Shown piece by piece: positions 1 to 6,623 of a stretch of DNA of 64,000 bases. The notes below the pieces were generated by a model. It worked only from the letters and a program-made list of their open reading frames with translations, did not search any database and was not told the origin of the DNA. The position numbers and the translations under genes were made by a program. Position 1 is the first letter of the stretch. Each line of letters starts with the position of its first letter. Source of the stretch: Pseudomonadota bacterium (GTDB lineage Bacteria > Pseudomonadota > Gammaproteobacteria > Steroidobacterales > MnTg04); NCBI GenBank assembly GCA_022560735.1, contig JADFSO010000014.1:1-64000 (forward strand). Reading direction: 5' to 3'.

Positions 1-132
1 ACCCGTATCTTTGATAAGAGCACCGGAATTTGGATGCTCGGCCAGGTAATAAATCAAATCTTCCTTTTCTCTCTCCGATAACAGTCGCTCAGCCTTGCGT
101 TGGAAAGCCTTGGTTTCCGCGACCACGATCAT
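1..132 (-). CDS. RelE/ParE-type toxin of a toxin-antitoxin system (partial, runs off the window start)
   Basis: Only the first 44 codons are visible, reading MIVVAETKAFQRKAERLLSE and continuing with EREKEDLIYYLAEHPNSGAL. This N-terminus matches the RelE/ParE/HigB toxin superfamily, in which ribosome-dependent mRNases or gyrase poisons begin with a similar charged helix followed by a short glycine-bearing segment. The ATG at 132 follows a good promoter that leaves almost no leader. The gene sits inside an integron cassette, where toxin-antitoxin pairs are common and are thought to stabilise the array. The C-terminus, with the catalytic residues, and any antitoxin lie outside the window, so the subfamily cannot be fixed. 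Confidence 0.72.
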   Translation of the reverse strand, partial: MIVVAETKAFQRKAERLLSEREKEDLIYYLAEHPNSGALIKDTG

Positions 133-138
133 ATCAAT

Positions 139-167
139 AGCATATACGCCAATGGCGTACTATTCAA
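139..167 (-). promoter_or_regulatory. Cassette-internal sigma70 promoter of the toxin gene
   Basis: On the minus strand a TTGAAT -35 box (162-167) is followed by exactly 17 bp and a TATGCT -10 box (139-144). The toxin ATG at 132 lies only six bases past the -10 box, so the transcript should be leaderless or nearly so. Having its own promoter lets this cassette be expressed far from an integron Pc promoter. Confidence 0.6.
145..159. promoter_or_regulatory. Palindromic operator inside the promoter spacer
   Basis: A perfect inverted repeat, arms TACGCCA and TGGCGTA around one central base, fills most of the 17-bp spacer between the -35 and -10 boxes. A palindrome in this place is the usual arrangement for autorepression by a toxin-antitoxin complex. 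The repressor would be the unseen antitoxin. Confidence 0.55.
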
Positions 168-192
168 GGGGAGAACTCTGGACTACACAGAA

Positions 193-292
193 ACGTAACG
201 TTTAGCTAACTTGCGCCAAGTATCTGGCGCGGAGGTTGCGTATGCAAGCTGCGTGACAAATGCTTGGTGTCAAGTTCAGCGCCTGGTTAGAC
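193..292 (-). repeat. Integron attC site 1
   Basis: Read on the minus strand, R'' is GTCTAAC (292-286) and the R' end is GTTACGT (199-193). The arms AACTTGACACCAAG and CTTGGCGCAAGTT pair, and the L'' arm carries one extra A, the extrahelical base that sets attC polarity. It is about 100 bp long and nearly identical to the site at 3656-3755 (about three differences). Confidence 0.85.
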
Positions 293-309
293 AACAACGC
301 CCCCACCGT

Positions 310-939
310 TTAGGTATACACCGCGACAACCCTGTCGGGTGAAACATCGCCTAGCAAGAGACTGCAAATGATGTTTGCAATCTTCTCCCCTCCACTATGA
401 GAAGGCTCGATAGGGGATACTTTCGAGTAGTCAGACCTCTCCGTACACACCAAACGTAGGTCTATCACGGCGACTTTCGCAGAAATTGCCTCCCGGAGTA
501 TGACTTCATTGAACATGGACAAGGCCGCATGAGCCATTGGTTCTAAGTCAGGAACGCAATCGTAGATGGTGCAAACGGTCACATCCTGCGATATCGCAAC
601 AACCTGCTCAAGCATAGATCGGTACTTGTCTCGGAAATCGGCTCGAATCCGGGCGAACCGGTCAAGGGCCTCTGCAACAGACTGCGTTTGCTCCGTTAGT
701 GTTGGTAAGTAGTTTAACGCGTCGTTCCCACCACAGCTGACTATAAAGTGCGTAGCGTCGTTAGGAACCTTCTCCAATTGCGTTTTGACGTCAGAGGTTA
801 CATGACCATCTACGGCCAAAAGCGATACCGACCATTCCTCTGGCAGGATCGCGCGAAGATGCTCAATGACCGCATGTCCGTCCGGGACATAGGCGGAATT
901 GTCGAAAATCGAGTCGCCAAGCAGAACAACGTGTGCCAC
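310..939 (-). CDS. SGNH/GDSL-family hydrolase (integron cassette)
   Basis: The 209-residue product has the SGNH esterase blocks in order: block I LLGDSIFDN near residue 7 (catalytic Ser), block III CGGNDALN near residue 70 (oxyanion Asn), and a C-terminal IEPSHSGGEKIA carrying the likely catalytic His. It probably hydrolyses a small ester or acetyl group; the substrate is unknown. The frame stays open upstream to 1023, but that stretch lies inside attC site 2. The GTG at 939 has AAGGA six bases before it and lies 15 bp after the cassette boundary, so it is the better start. No signal peptide or membrane segment is visible, so it should be cytoplasmic. Confidence 0.82.
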   Translation of the reverse strand: MAHVVLLGDSIFDNSAYVPDGHAVIEHLRAILPEEWSVSLLAVDGHVTSDVKTQLEKVPNDATHFIVSCGGNDALNYLPTLTEQTQSVAEALDRFARIRADFRDKYRSMLEQVVAISQDVTVCTIYDCVPDLEPMAHAALSMFNEVILREAISAKVAVIDLRLVCTERSDYSKVSPIEPSHSGGEKIANIICSLLLGDVSPDRVVAVYT

Positions 940-953
940 TGGATATCCTTGTT

Positions 954-1049
954 GTCTAACGGCCACAACAACGGTGTTTGAGGCGACAGCCGATTCGCAG
1001 CAGCAAATTGGCTGACGGGTCAACCGCCCGTTGCTTGTGCTGGTTATGT
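954..1049 (-). repeat. Integron attC site 2
   Basis: On the minus strand R'' is ACATAAC (1049-1043) and R' is GTTAGAC (960-954). The arm CACAAGCAACGG pairs with CCGTTGTTGTG, the L'' arm having one extra G. The stop codon of the gene at 1044 lies inside R'', and the site overlaps the open frame that continues upstream of the SGNH hydrolase. Confidence 0.8.
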
Positions 1050-1586
1050 TGCTCCATTCTGCTTCCAGCCTAGTTGCTCCTCGAACGCAGCCCTATATTT
1101 AGTACGAATCTGCGATGGGGCATTGCGAATGTATTGCTCGGCCTTAACAGCCGCATCACTGTCAAGCTCTGATAGGTACTTTAGAGCCTGATCCAGACTT
1201 GGAGCTATGCTGTTTTCTCCATTAAAGCGAGGTGGCAACGAAGTCCACACAACCCCGTCGACTCCCCTTGATATCGCCCATTTGGCGATTTCCGGCGAGG
1301 CAGATCTGCTTGTGTCTCCATGTTGCCAAGTGCCGATACTATTTTCTGTTGTTCCTTCCCTTTCACGAAGACTATCTCGTGCCTCCGCAATATCCGAGCT
1401 TTTCATTTTCGCCCAAAGGACAGGCATTGCTAATGCGTTAGACTCAATCACGAGCGTAAGACGCCCGTCCATAGACTGCCGCGCAAACTCGACAGGAACT
1501 GAGGGTCCGTCCTTGTACCAGCAGTCTTCAACCTTGAGACCACGAGGATCCCAGACGAGCGATCCCCAAGCTAAACAAACGATCAT
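1044..1586 (-). CDS. Integron cassette protein, possible gamma-glutamylcyclotransferase-like fold
   Basis: The 180-residue product begins MIVCLAWGSLVWDPRGL, a start that resembles the YGSL/WGSL glycine loop of gamma-glutamylcyclotransferase-like (GGCT/ChaC) proteins. It continues with VPVEFARQSMDGRLTLVIES, a stretch I associate with hypothetical proteins of integron cassettes. The fold assignment is a guess from the N-terminal motif and no activity is claimed. The ATG at 1586 has GGTGA five bases upstream and lies 15 bp inside the cassette boundary. There is no signal peptide or membrane helix. The stop codon falls within the attC R'' box, as is common for cassette genes. Confidence 0.65.
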   Translation of the reverse strand: MIVCLAWGSLVWDPRGLKVEDCWYKDGPSVPVEFARQSMDGRLTLVIESNALAMPVLWAKMKSSDIAEARDSLREREGTTENSIGTWQHGDTSRSASPEIAKWAISRGVDGVVWTSLPPRFNGENSIAPSLDQALKYLSELDSDAAVKAEQYIRNAPSQIRTKYRAAFEEQLGWKQNGAT

Positions 1587-1601
1587 AGTTTCACCGGAGC
1601 A

Positions 1602-1700
1602 ACATAACGATTTAACTCAGCAGTGCTTGAGGCTGACGTGTGCATTGCGGCAGCAAAGGGCACGGCAGGGTCAAGTGACTGCTGCAGTGGCTGGTTAGAC
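1602..1700 (-). repeat. Integron attC site 3
   Basis: On the minus strand R'' is GTCTAAC (1700-1694) and R' is GTTATGT (1608-1602). Arms CAGCAGTCACTTGA and TCAAGCACTGCTG pair with one extra base in L''. It is closely similar to the site at 3309-3407 but not to its immediate neighbours. Confidence 0.85.
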
Positions 1701-2156
1701 GGCATAAAGTTCGTGTTCCCTTGCGTCAATTTCGAACGGAGCGTCATGATAGCCGTGAATGGCAATTTGCTGCAGGTAGATTGGTAGAAAATTCTCAATA
1801 GAACCCGCCGCCTCGTACTGGTACACATGTCAACATTCGTGCGAAATCAATCGGTTGTCAATATGACCATCGCAAACGTAAATACCATAACCAAGGGTAA
1901 GGCCGATCATATCTGGGCCAAGGAGTCCGGTCTCCAGAGCGACGCTTCTCAGTTCCACGTCATCCGGCAAAGGAAGCTCCGCTACAGCAATTACTCGAAC
2001 CCGTTCCGGTTGGGAAACACCCACAGCAGTGGCCAATTTGATTCCGGTTTCCGACAGCGGCTCTCCGTGGCTTAAAATTTCGTTTGAGCGTGCTATTGCC
2101 CAGTCGATTGCCTTTGGCAACAGAACTGGCAAAACGGAAGCTAGATCTATGGGCAT
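1695..2156 (-). pseudogene. HExxH metalloprotease-like cassette protein interrupted by an in-frame TGA
   Basis: Translation from the ATG at 2156 gives 108 residues ending NRLISHEC, then TGA (1832-1830), then 44 more residues in the same frame beginning HVYQYEAAGSIENFLPIYLQ and ending at a TAA in the attC R'' box. Joined, the protein would be 153 residues with H-E-C-x-H at its centre, a zinc-metallopeptidase signature whose fourth position is the stop. A CGA-to-TGA change would explain it, as Arg is plausible there. No frameshift is needed. The ATG lies three bases after the cassette boundary with no ribosome-binding site of its own. It is most likely a recently broken gene; readthrough or recoding is possible but no selenocysteine-type stem-loop was recognised after the TGA. 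Confidence 0.72.
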
Positions 2157-2159
2157 GCC

Positions 2160-2219
2160 GTCTAACGCTAAGCTAACCGGCGCGGCGTAACCGCGTCCGT
2201 GTTGAGCGATTTTTTAGTA
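2160..2219 (-). repeat. Integron attC site 4 (short type)
   Basis: On the minus strand R' is GTTAGAC (2166-2160). The arms AACACGGACGCGG and CCGCGCCGGTTA pair around a four-base loop, with one extra base in L''. R'' is degenerate (TACTAAA, 2219-2213). At about 60 bp it is much shorter than the other sites of the array. Confidence 0.7.
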
Positions 2220-2220
2220 C

Positions 2221-2625
2221 TCATGTTGTTTCAACGCTCTCAATTGTTTTTTTAACTTCCATTGGGCTGTCTATGTTCTTATAGACGAGGTCGCTGATTC
2301 CTCTGCCAGTAACTTTTATTGAGCCGAAGCCAAAAATTCGGCCAGAGATGCCTTGGATTATTTCAACAGTTTCAATAGAGGAGATTTTCATTTCCTCGGA
2401 GTTTCGACTGATAATGCCTGTTTTTAAAATGACGCGTTTATTTGTTATACCTTGTTCAATACTTCTGAGCCTCAAGAATTCCCAGATAGCTAGTAGTAAA
2501 GTAATACCAAAGGTAGGGAGAGCTAAGATAACCCAAATAATCATTGGAATCTTTGAGAACCAGTGCAACTTAAACAGTTCTTTAATTTCCTCCCCATCCG
2601 ATAAAGAATCTTCAATGTAGGACAT
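2221..2625 (-). CDS. PH-domain membrane protein of the YdbS/bPH2 type (integron cassette)
   Basis: The 134-residue product has a hydrophobic stretch at about residues 26-50 (PMIIWVILALPTFGITLLLA), enough for one long or two short membrane segments. A bacterial PH domain follows, with ITNKRVILKTGIISRNSEEM and the glycine-rich GRIFGFGSIKVTGRGI. Such proteins are small membrane-anchored units of unknown ligand. The start is the ATG at 2625, with AAAGGAGAATAGAA in front. The frame stays open to 2700, but that part lies in attC site 5 and is not expected to be translated. It is AT-rich compared with the chromosome around it, which supports transfer. Confidence 0.78.
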   Translation of the reverse strand: MSYIEDSLSDGEEIKELFKLHWFSKIPMIIWVILALPTFGITLLLAIWEFLRLRSIEQGITNKRVILKTGIISRNSEEMKISSIETVEIIQGISGRIFGFGSIKVTGRGISDLVYKNIDSPMEVKKTIESVETT

Positions 2626-2645
2626 TTCTATTCTCCTTTTTTGAG

Positions 2646-2745
2646 TTCTAACGTTTAGCTCACTGGCGACTGGCGTAGGGCGCGCTTGTTGCGAATGCAA
2701 GAAGCGTGACTGTAGCCAGTTGACCAGTGCAGCGCCTGGTTAGGT
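2646..2745 (-). repeat. Integron attC site 5
   Basis: On the minus strand R'' is ACCTAAC (2745-2739) and R' is GTTAGAA (2652-2646). Arms CACTGGTCAACTGG and CCAGTCGCCAGTG pair with one extra base in L''. Its outer parts resemble attC sites 1 and 7. Confidence 0.82.
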
Positions 2746-3297
2746 GGTTTCATCACTGATCTCGATCGCATTCGAAATAATCGGCCGAATTAATTGCTCC
2801 CAGTTTGCGCTTGACCGAAACCACATTCCTTCCACGTCATGAACAATCGTAGAAACATTAGGACCGTACCTATCATCACCAAAGCCGGGAAGGTGGATGT
2901 AGCCACCGTCCACACCTGGACGAAAGACGTAGTCGACTTCATACATGATCCGAGGATGATCGGTCTTCTCGACGTCACAGAGGAATGATATGGCATAACT
3001 CTCGCCGTCAGCCGGAAAATCAGTAATAGGGCCAGCCGGCCAGTCGATAAAATGGCCCTGTTGACGATTCGGATCGAGGTGGACCGGCTTATCGTTCACT
3101 CGTACGCCGGGGCCATTCCAGAAGTTGAACATCTCAACTATTGCGGCGTCTGAAATTTCCAACGAGCGACTAGGTTTCTCGATTTCAATGTCAATTCGCA
3201 CGGTCTGGCACTTGGCTAGCACCGATGGTGAATATGTGGCGATGCCGAGCGCTAGCCCAATGGAGAGAATTAACCATTTGTGTGAGAAACGAGGCAT
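2740..3297 (-). CDS. Exported hypothetical protein (integron cassette)
   Basis: The 185-residue product starts with a clear Sec signal peptide: MPRFSHKWL, a hydrophobic core ILSIGLALGIATYS, and a likely cut after SVLA. The mature part is acidic and aromatic, with recurring short motifs such as FRPGVDGGYIHLPGFGDD and two cysteines that could form a disulphide. I do not recognise a family. The ATG at 3297 sits just inside the cassette boundary at 3315. The frame stays open to 3381, but that extension lies in attC site 6. The product is probably periplasmic. Confidence 0.65.
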   Translation of the reverse strand: MPRFSHKWLILSIGLALGIATYSPSVLAKCQTVRIDIEIEKPSRSLEISDAAIVEMFNFWNGPGVRVNDKPVHLDPNRQQGHFIDWPAGPITDFPADGESYAISFLCDVEKTDHPRIMYEVDYVFRPGVDGGYIHLPGFGDDRYGPNVSTIVHDVEGMWFRSSANWEQLIRPIISNAIEISDETT

Positions 3298-3308
3298 AGT
3301 CAAGGACC

Positions 3309-3407
3309 ACCTAACGATAGAACTCAGCAGCGCTTGAGGCTGACGTGGGCTTTGCGGCAGCAAAGGGTACGGCAGGGTCAAGTGACTGCTGCAGTGGCTG
3401 GTTATGT
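3309..3407 (-). repeat. Integron attC site 6
   Basis: On the minus strand R'' is ACATAAC (3407-3401) and R' is GTTAGGT (3315-3309). Its central 80 bases match the site at 1602-1700 with only scattered differences, including the arm CAGCAGTCACTTGA. Confidence 0.85.
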
Positions 3408-3408
3408 G

Positions 3409-3636
3409 CTAAAACTTTAATCCTGGCTTCCCTTGTTGACAATTCGGGCACTTTCTTTGAAAAATGTCAGTGCCATTAGCGCCATAGACGTGTCCACAAC
3501 CTGCGTTGAGACACTCAATCTTGTATGAGCGTTGCCCATGATCGGTTCCCTCAACACCGCGTGTTCCGTGTACTCGCTGATTGTTACGATTCACGTAACC
3601 GATCGTCGTTGTCGATGTACCGCCACTTTTCAACAA
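3409..3636 (-). CDS. Small zinc-ribbon protein (integron cassette)
   Basis: The 75-residue product has an N-terminal Thr/Asn/Gly-rich part (GGTSTTTIGYVNRNNQ) and a C-terminal zinc ribbon: C-LNAG-C at residues 42-47 and C-PN-C at 63-66, around HVYGANGTDIFQRK. Small proteins with this ANGTDIF segment occur, as far as I recall, in integron cassettes; their function is unknown. A role as a nucleic-acid or protein adaptor is possible. No in-frame ATG or GTG is available, so the TTG at 3636, with GGGGA about nine bases upstream, is the likely start. Confidence 0.68.
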   Translation of the reverse strand: MLKSGGTSTTTIGYVNRNNQRVHGTRGVEGTDHGQRSYKIECLNAGCGHVYGANGTDIFQRKCPNCQQGKPGLKF

Positions 3637-3655
3637 ACTTCAAATCCCCGTGGGC

Positions 3656-3755
3656 ACATAACGTTTAGCTAACTTGCGCCAAGTATCTGGCGCGGAGGTT
3701 GCGTATGCAAGCTGCGTGACAGATAGTTGGTGTCAAGTTCAGCGCCTGGTTAGAC
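3656..3755 (-). repeat. Integron attC site 7
   Basis: On the minus strand R'' is GTCTAAC (3755-3749) and R' is GTTATGT (3662-3656). It has the same arms and extra L'' base as attC site 1, from which it differs at about three positions over 100 bp. Confidence 0.86.
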
Positions 3756-3780
3756 GGCATTTGTGGTATTAATCTCACAT

Positions 3781-4467
3781 TCAATCTACCCGATAAGGGT
3801 TGTTTTTCGCAGGACGACCTCGCTCCTCTAGGACGATACGATCATAAAGCTCGGCCTTTTGTAATTGAGTGAGATTTTGACCGTCGAGAAAGAACTTCGG
3901 TGTCCCTCGTTTCCTATACGCCTTCGACGCGAGTTCTAACAGCCGTAAATCATTTAGCGGATCGATCTCTACCTCGGGTGGCGTTTGCTCGAAACTCCTA
4001 TTGAGTTTTTCTTCGATTTTGCGGAAAAGGCCAAGCACATAAGCCTCGCGTTGGTCATCGCTACACTCGCCGTAAGCGCGAGGCTCAGTAAACTCAGGAT
4101 TGTCAAATCGAAAAATCTGCCGTTTCTCAAGGCCTTTCAGATCATGCAGCTTGAAGTCGACTGGCTGCAGCATTACCGGTACAGACGACTTTTTGCCGGA
4201 TATAAATCTGGGCAGCTCATTGTTTGCGATGTAAGACGATGCTAAAAATGCAGGACTGATGAGTAGTAGCCCAATATCACATTCATCGATGGCCTTATTT
4301 ATCTGTTCTTCCCACTCCAACCCGAGAATAAGGTCAAAGTCAATCCATTGGTCGTACTTGTACGTTCTCGATGGTGCAAGTACATCCGAGAGCCGTGCAA
4401 GAAAGTCCAACACAAGCGCCTTGTTCCGGCGCGCATATGAAACGAAGTACTTTACTCTCACAGACAC
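3781..4467 (-). CDS. TIR-domain protein (integron cassette, candidate antiphage effector)
   Basis: The 228-residue product begins with a TIR domain (about residues 1-150): VKYFVSYARRNKALVLDFL, YDQWIDFDLILGLEWEEQI, CDIGLLLISPAFLASSYI and a following NNEL whose Glu is in the position of the catalytic Glu of NAD-cleaving TIR domains. The C-terminal 80 residues (EIDPLNDLRLLELASKAYRK) are charged and unrecognised. Bacterial TIR proteins act as NADases or as receptors in antiphage systems such as Thoeris, and some work alone. As a single-gene cassette this one would have to act alone or with host partners. The start is the GTG at 4467, preceded by AAAGGG. The defence role is inference. Confidence 0.8.
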   Translation of the reverse strand: MSVRVKYFVSYARRNKALVLDFLARLSDVLAPSRTYKYDQWIDFDLILGLEWEEQINKAIDECDIGLLLISPAFLASSYIANNELPRFISGKKSSVPVMLQPVDFKLHDLKGLEKRQIFRFDNPEFTEPRAYGECSDDQREAYVLGLFRKIEEKLNRSFEQTPPEVEIDPLNDLRLLELASKAYRKRGTPKFFLDGQNLTQLQKAELYDRIVLEERGRPAKNNPYRVD

Positions 4468-4484
4468 GCCGCCCTTTCCATGCC

Positions 4485-4600
4485 GTCTAACAGGTAATTC
4501 TATGGTTGTTGGTTTTGATGATCATTCTATATATCTGCGCCTTATTGAGTGCGTGCGGTTGAAAAACCCTCAGAACACCAACAACTTGCGCGATAAGCAA
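4485..4600 (-). repeat. Candidate degenerate attC (or attI remnant) closing the array
   Basis: A good R' core GTTAGAC (4491-4485, minus strand) marks the 5' edge of the TIR cassette. Beyond it lies an inverted repeat, GTTGTTGGT (4505-4513) and ACCAACAAC (4577-4585), about the spacing of attC arms, but no convincing R'' box follows. It could be a decayed attC whose cassette was lost, or the remains of attI. Confidence 0.35.
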
Positions 4601-4820
4601 TAATCCCGCGGCTGTGGCATTCGATAACGGGCTTTGTATGCTGCGGTCTGTATACATGGTAGCAAATTAATAGGGATGGCAGAAACGCTTTGCAAATCAG
4701 TAATTTGGCACTATTGGCCAGATTTGTGAATGGCACGAACAAACCCGGCGCTATATAAGTAGCCAGTCGGTTCCCTCAGGGGGAAAATTGGTCCCGGTCG
4801 TTTGGTTACTATGTTATCGA
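4601..4820. other. Intergenic stretch between the cassette array and fadD
   Basis: About 220 bases with stop codons in all frames over any useful length. I see no integrase fragment, no further attC arms and no clear terminator for fadD, which ends at 4821 on the minus strand. Confidence 0.5.
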
Positions 4821-6497
4821 TTATTGTGCGGGACCGTCTTCGCGCAATTCACGCCGCAGAATCTTGCCGACATTGGTCTTTGGCAGATCATCGCGAAAAA
4901 TTATTTCCTTTGGCACCTTGTAGCCGGTCAGGTTTTTGCGGCAGTGCTCGATAACCTCATCCGCCGTCAGTGATGGATCCTTTTTGACGACAAATAATTG
5001 CACCACTTCACCCGATTTTTCGTCGGCCTTCCCGATGGCCGCGGCTTCGAGTATTTTTTCGTGTTCGACCGCAACGGCCTCTATTTCATTGGGGTAAACA
5101 TTGAAGCCGGATACCAGGATCATGTCCTTCTTGCGGTCTTCGATAAAAATAAAGCCGTTCTCGTCCATGCGTCCCATATCGCCGGTTCGGAACCATCCGC
5201 CGTCCAGCATGACCTTGTCCGTTTCTTCGGGTTGTTGCCAGTACCCTGCCATCACCTGCGGGCCCTTGATGCAAATTTCACCAATCTCGCCCAGTCCCAG
5301 CTCGTTACCATCGTCATCTACGATCGATGCCTCGGTGGATGGAATTGGCAAGCCGATCGAACCGTTGAACTCCGCGCCTTCGACAATCGGATTGATGCAG
5401 GCAGCGGGTGAGGTCTCGGTCAGGCCGTACGCCTGCAGCAGTGTATTGCCGGTCACCTCTTTCCAGTGCTTGGCGACCGCCCCCTGGACCGCCATGCCAC
5501 CGCCAAGCGTAACCTGGAGGCCGCTGAAATCGACCTCCGAAAAACCTGGTGTGTTCAACAGCGCGTTGAATAGCGTATTGACGCCACTGATAAACGTGAA
5601 GCGATGTTTTTTCAGCTCCTTGACGAAACCGGCAAAATCGCGCGGATCGGTGATCAGGATATTTTTTCCCCCGATGCTCAGAAAAAGCAGGAAATTCGCC
5701 GTCAATGCGAAGATGTGATAAAGCGGCAATGCCGTGATTACGATTTCCGTGTCGCCGAGGCTGTCTTTGCCCAGCCAGGCAGCGGATTGCTCGACATTGG
5801 CGACCAGGTTGCGATGGGTCAGCATCGCGCCCTTCGAGACGCCGGTCGTGCCGCCGGTATACTGAAGAAATGCGATATCGTCATGGCTAACTTCTACGTC
5901 ATCGAGCGTGTGCCATTTACCTTCGGCCAGGGCCTTTTTGAAAGTAACCGAGCCCGGGATATCCCAGTCCGGCACCATTTTCCTGACCTTTTTTACGACC
6001 GTATTGACGAGCAGTGATTTCGGAAATCCTTGCAGGTCGCCAAGCTGGGTTGTGATCACGATTGTTACGTCGGTGTCTTCGATTACGTCGGCCAGGGTGT
6101 GCGCGAAATTCTCGACGATCAGTATCGCCTTTGCGCCTGAGTCCTTGAGCTGGTGTTTTAGTTCGCGCGGCGTGTATAACGGGTTGACATTGACACCGAC
6201 GAGACCGGCACGCATTATGCCGGCGATCGCAATCGGGTATTGCAGAATATTTGGCATCATCAGTGCTACCCGATCGCCTTTGACCAGGCCGGCGACTTTT
6301 TGCAGATAGGCGGCCAGGTAGCGGCTTTTCTGGTCAAGTTGGCCAAAAGTGATTTCCCGCCCCATATTGGAAAATGCCGGCTGGCTGGAGTATTTCTTGC
6401 AGCTCGTTTCGACCAGGTCCTTCAACGAAGAAAAGGAGTCGAGATTGATTTCTTGCGAGACGCCGGGCGGATAATTTTTCAACCAGACTTTTTCCAC
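4821..6497 (-). CDS. fadD: Long-chain fatty acid--CoA ligase
   Basis: The 558-residue product follows E. coli FadD from its first residues (EKVWLKNYPPGVSQEINLD) to its last. It activates long-chain fatty acids to acyl-CoA through an acyl-adenylate at the inner membrane, the entry step of beta-oxidation. The AMP-binding loop YTGGTTGVSKGAMLTHRN lies near residue 213, the fatty-acid signature GWFRTGDMGRMDENGFIF near 430, and the C-terminal catalytic Lys in KTNVGKILRREL. The GTG at 6497 has AGGAG about seven bases upstream and matches the family start; the longer open frame to 6602 does not. No beta-oxidation genes are adjacent. Confidence 0.95.
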   Translation of the reverse strand: MEKVWLKNYPPGVSQEINLDSFSSLKDLVETSCKKYSSQPAFSNMGREITFGQLDQKSRYLAAYLQKVAGLVKGDRVALMMPNILQYPIAIAGIMRAGLVGVNVNPLYTPRELKHQLKDSGAKAILIVENFAHTLADVIEDTDVTIVITTQLGDLQGFPKSLLVNTVVKKVRKMVPDWDIPGSVTFKKALAEGKWHTLDDVEVSHDDIAFLQYTGGTTGVSKGAMLTHRNLVANVEQSAAWLGKDSLGDTEIVITALPLYHIFALTANFLLFLSIGGKNILITDPRDFAGFVKELKKHRFTFISGVNTLFNALLNTPGFSEVDFSGLQVTLGGGMAVQGAVAKHWKEVTGNTLLQAYGLTETSPAACINPIVEGAEFNGSIGLPIPSTEASIVDDDGNELGLGEIGEICIKGPQVMAGYWQQPEETDKVMLDGGWFRTGDMGRMDENGFIFIEDRKKDMILVSGFNVYPNEIEAVAVEHEKILEAAAIGKADEKSGEVVQLFVVKKDPSLTADEVIEHCRKNLTGYKVPKEIIFRDDLPKTNVGKILRRELREDGPAQ

Positions 6498-6623
6498 TGT
6501 TCTCTCCTGACGGCCTAGATTCTCGTTGCCGGTTGTGCAGCCGGCTTTCCTATATATCACTTGCGCTGATTGAAGAGCAACAATCGGCCTCGCCGAGCGC
6601 AACGGCGGCCGTATGCCTGGCGC

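Noticed and set aside
1583..1828. Separate 81-codon frame on the minus strand at the end of the broken cassette gene
   Set aside because: It runs through attC site 3 and is out of frame with the clear continuation of the HExxH protein.
1830..1832. Selenocysteine codon in the HEC-TGA-H motif
   Set aside because: The 40 bases after the TGA show no stem-loop of the bacterial SECIS type, and Sec would normally replace Cys, not the residue beside it. A nonsense mutation is simpler.
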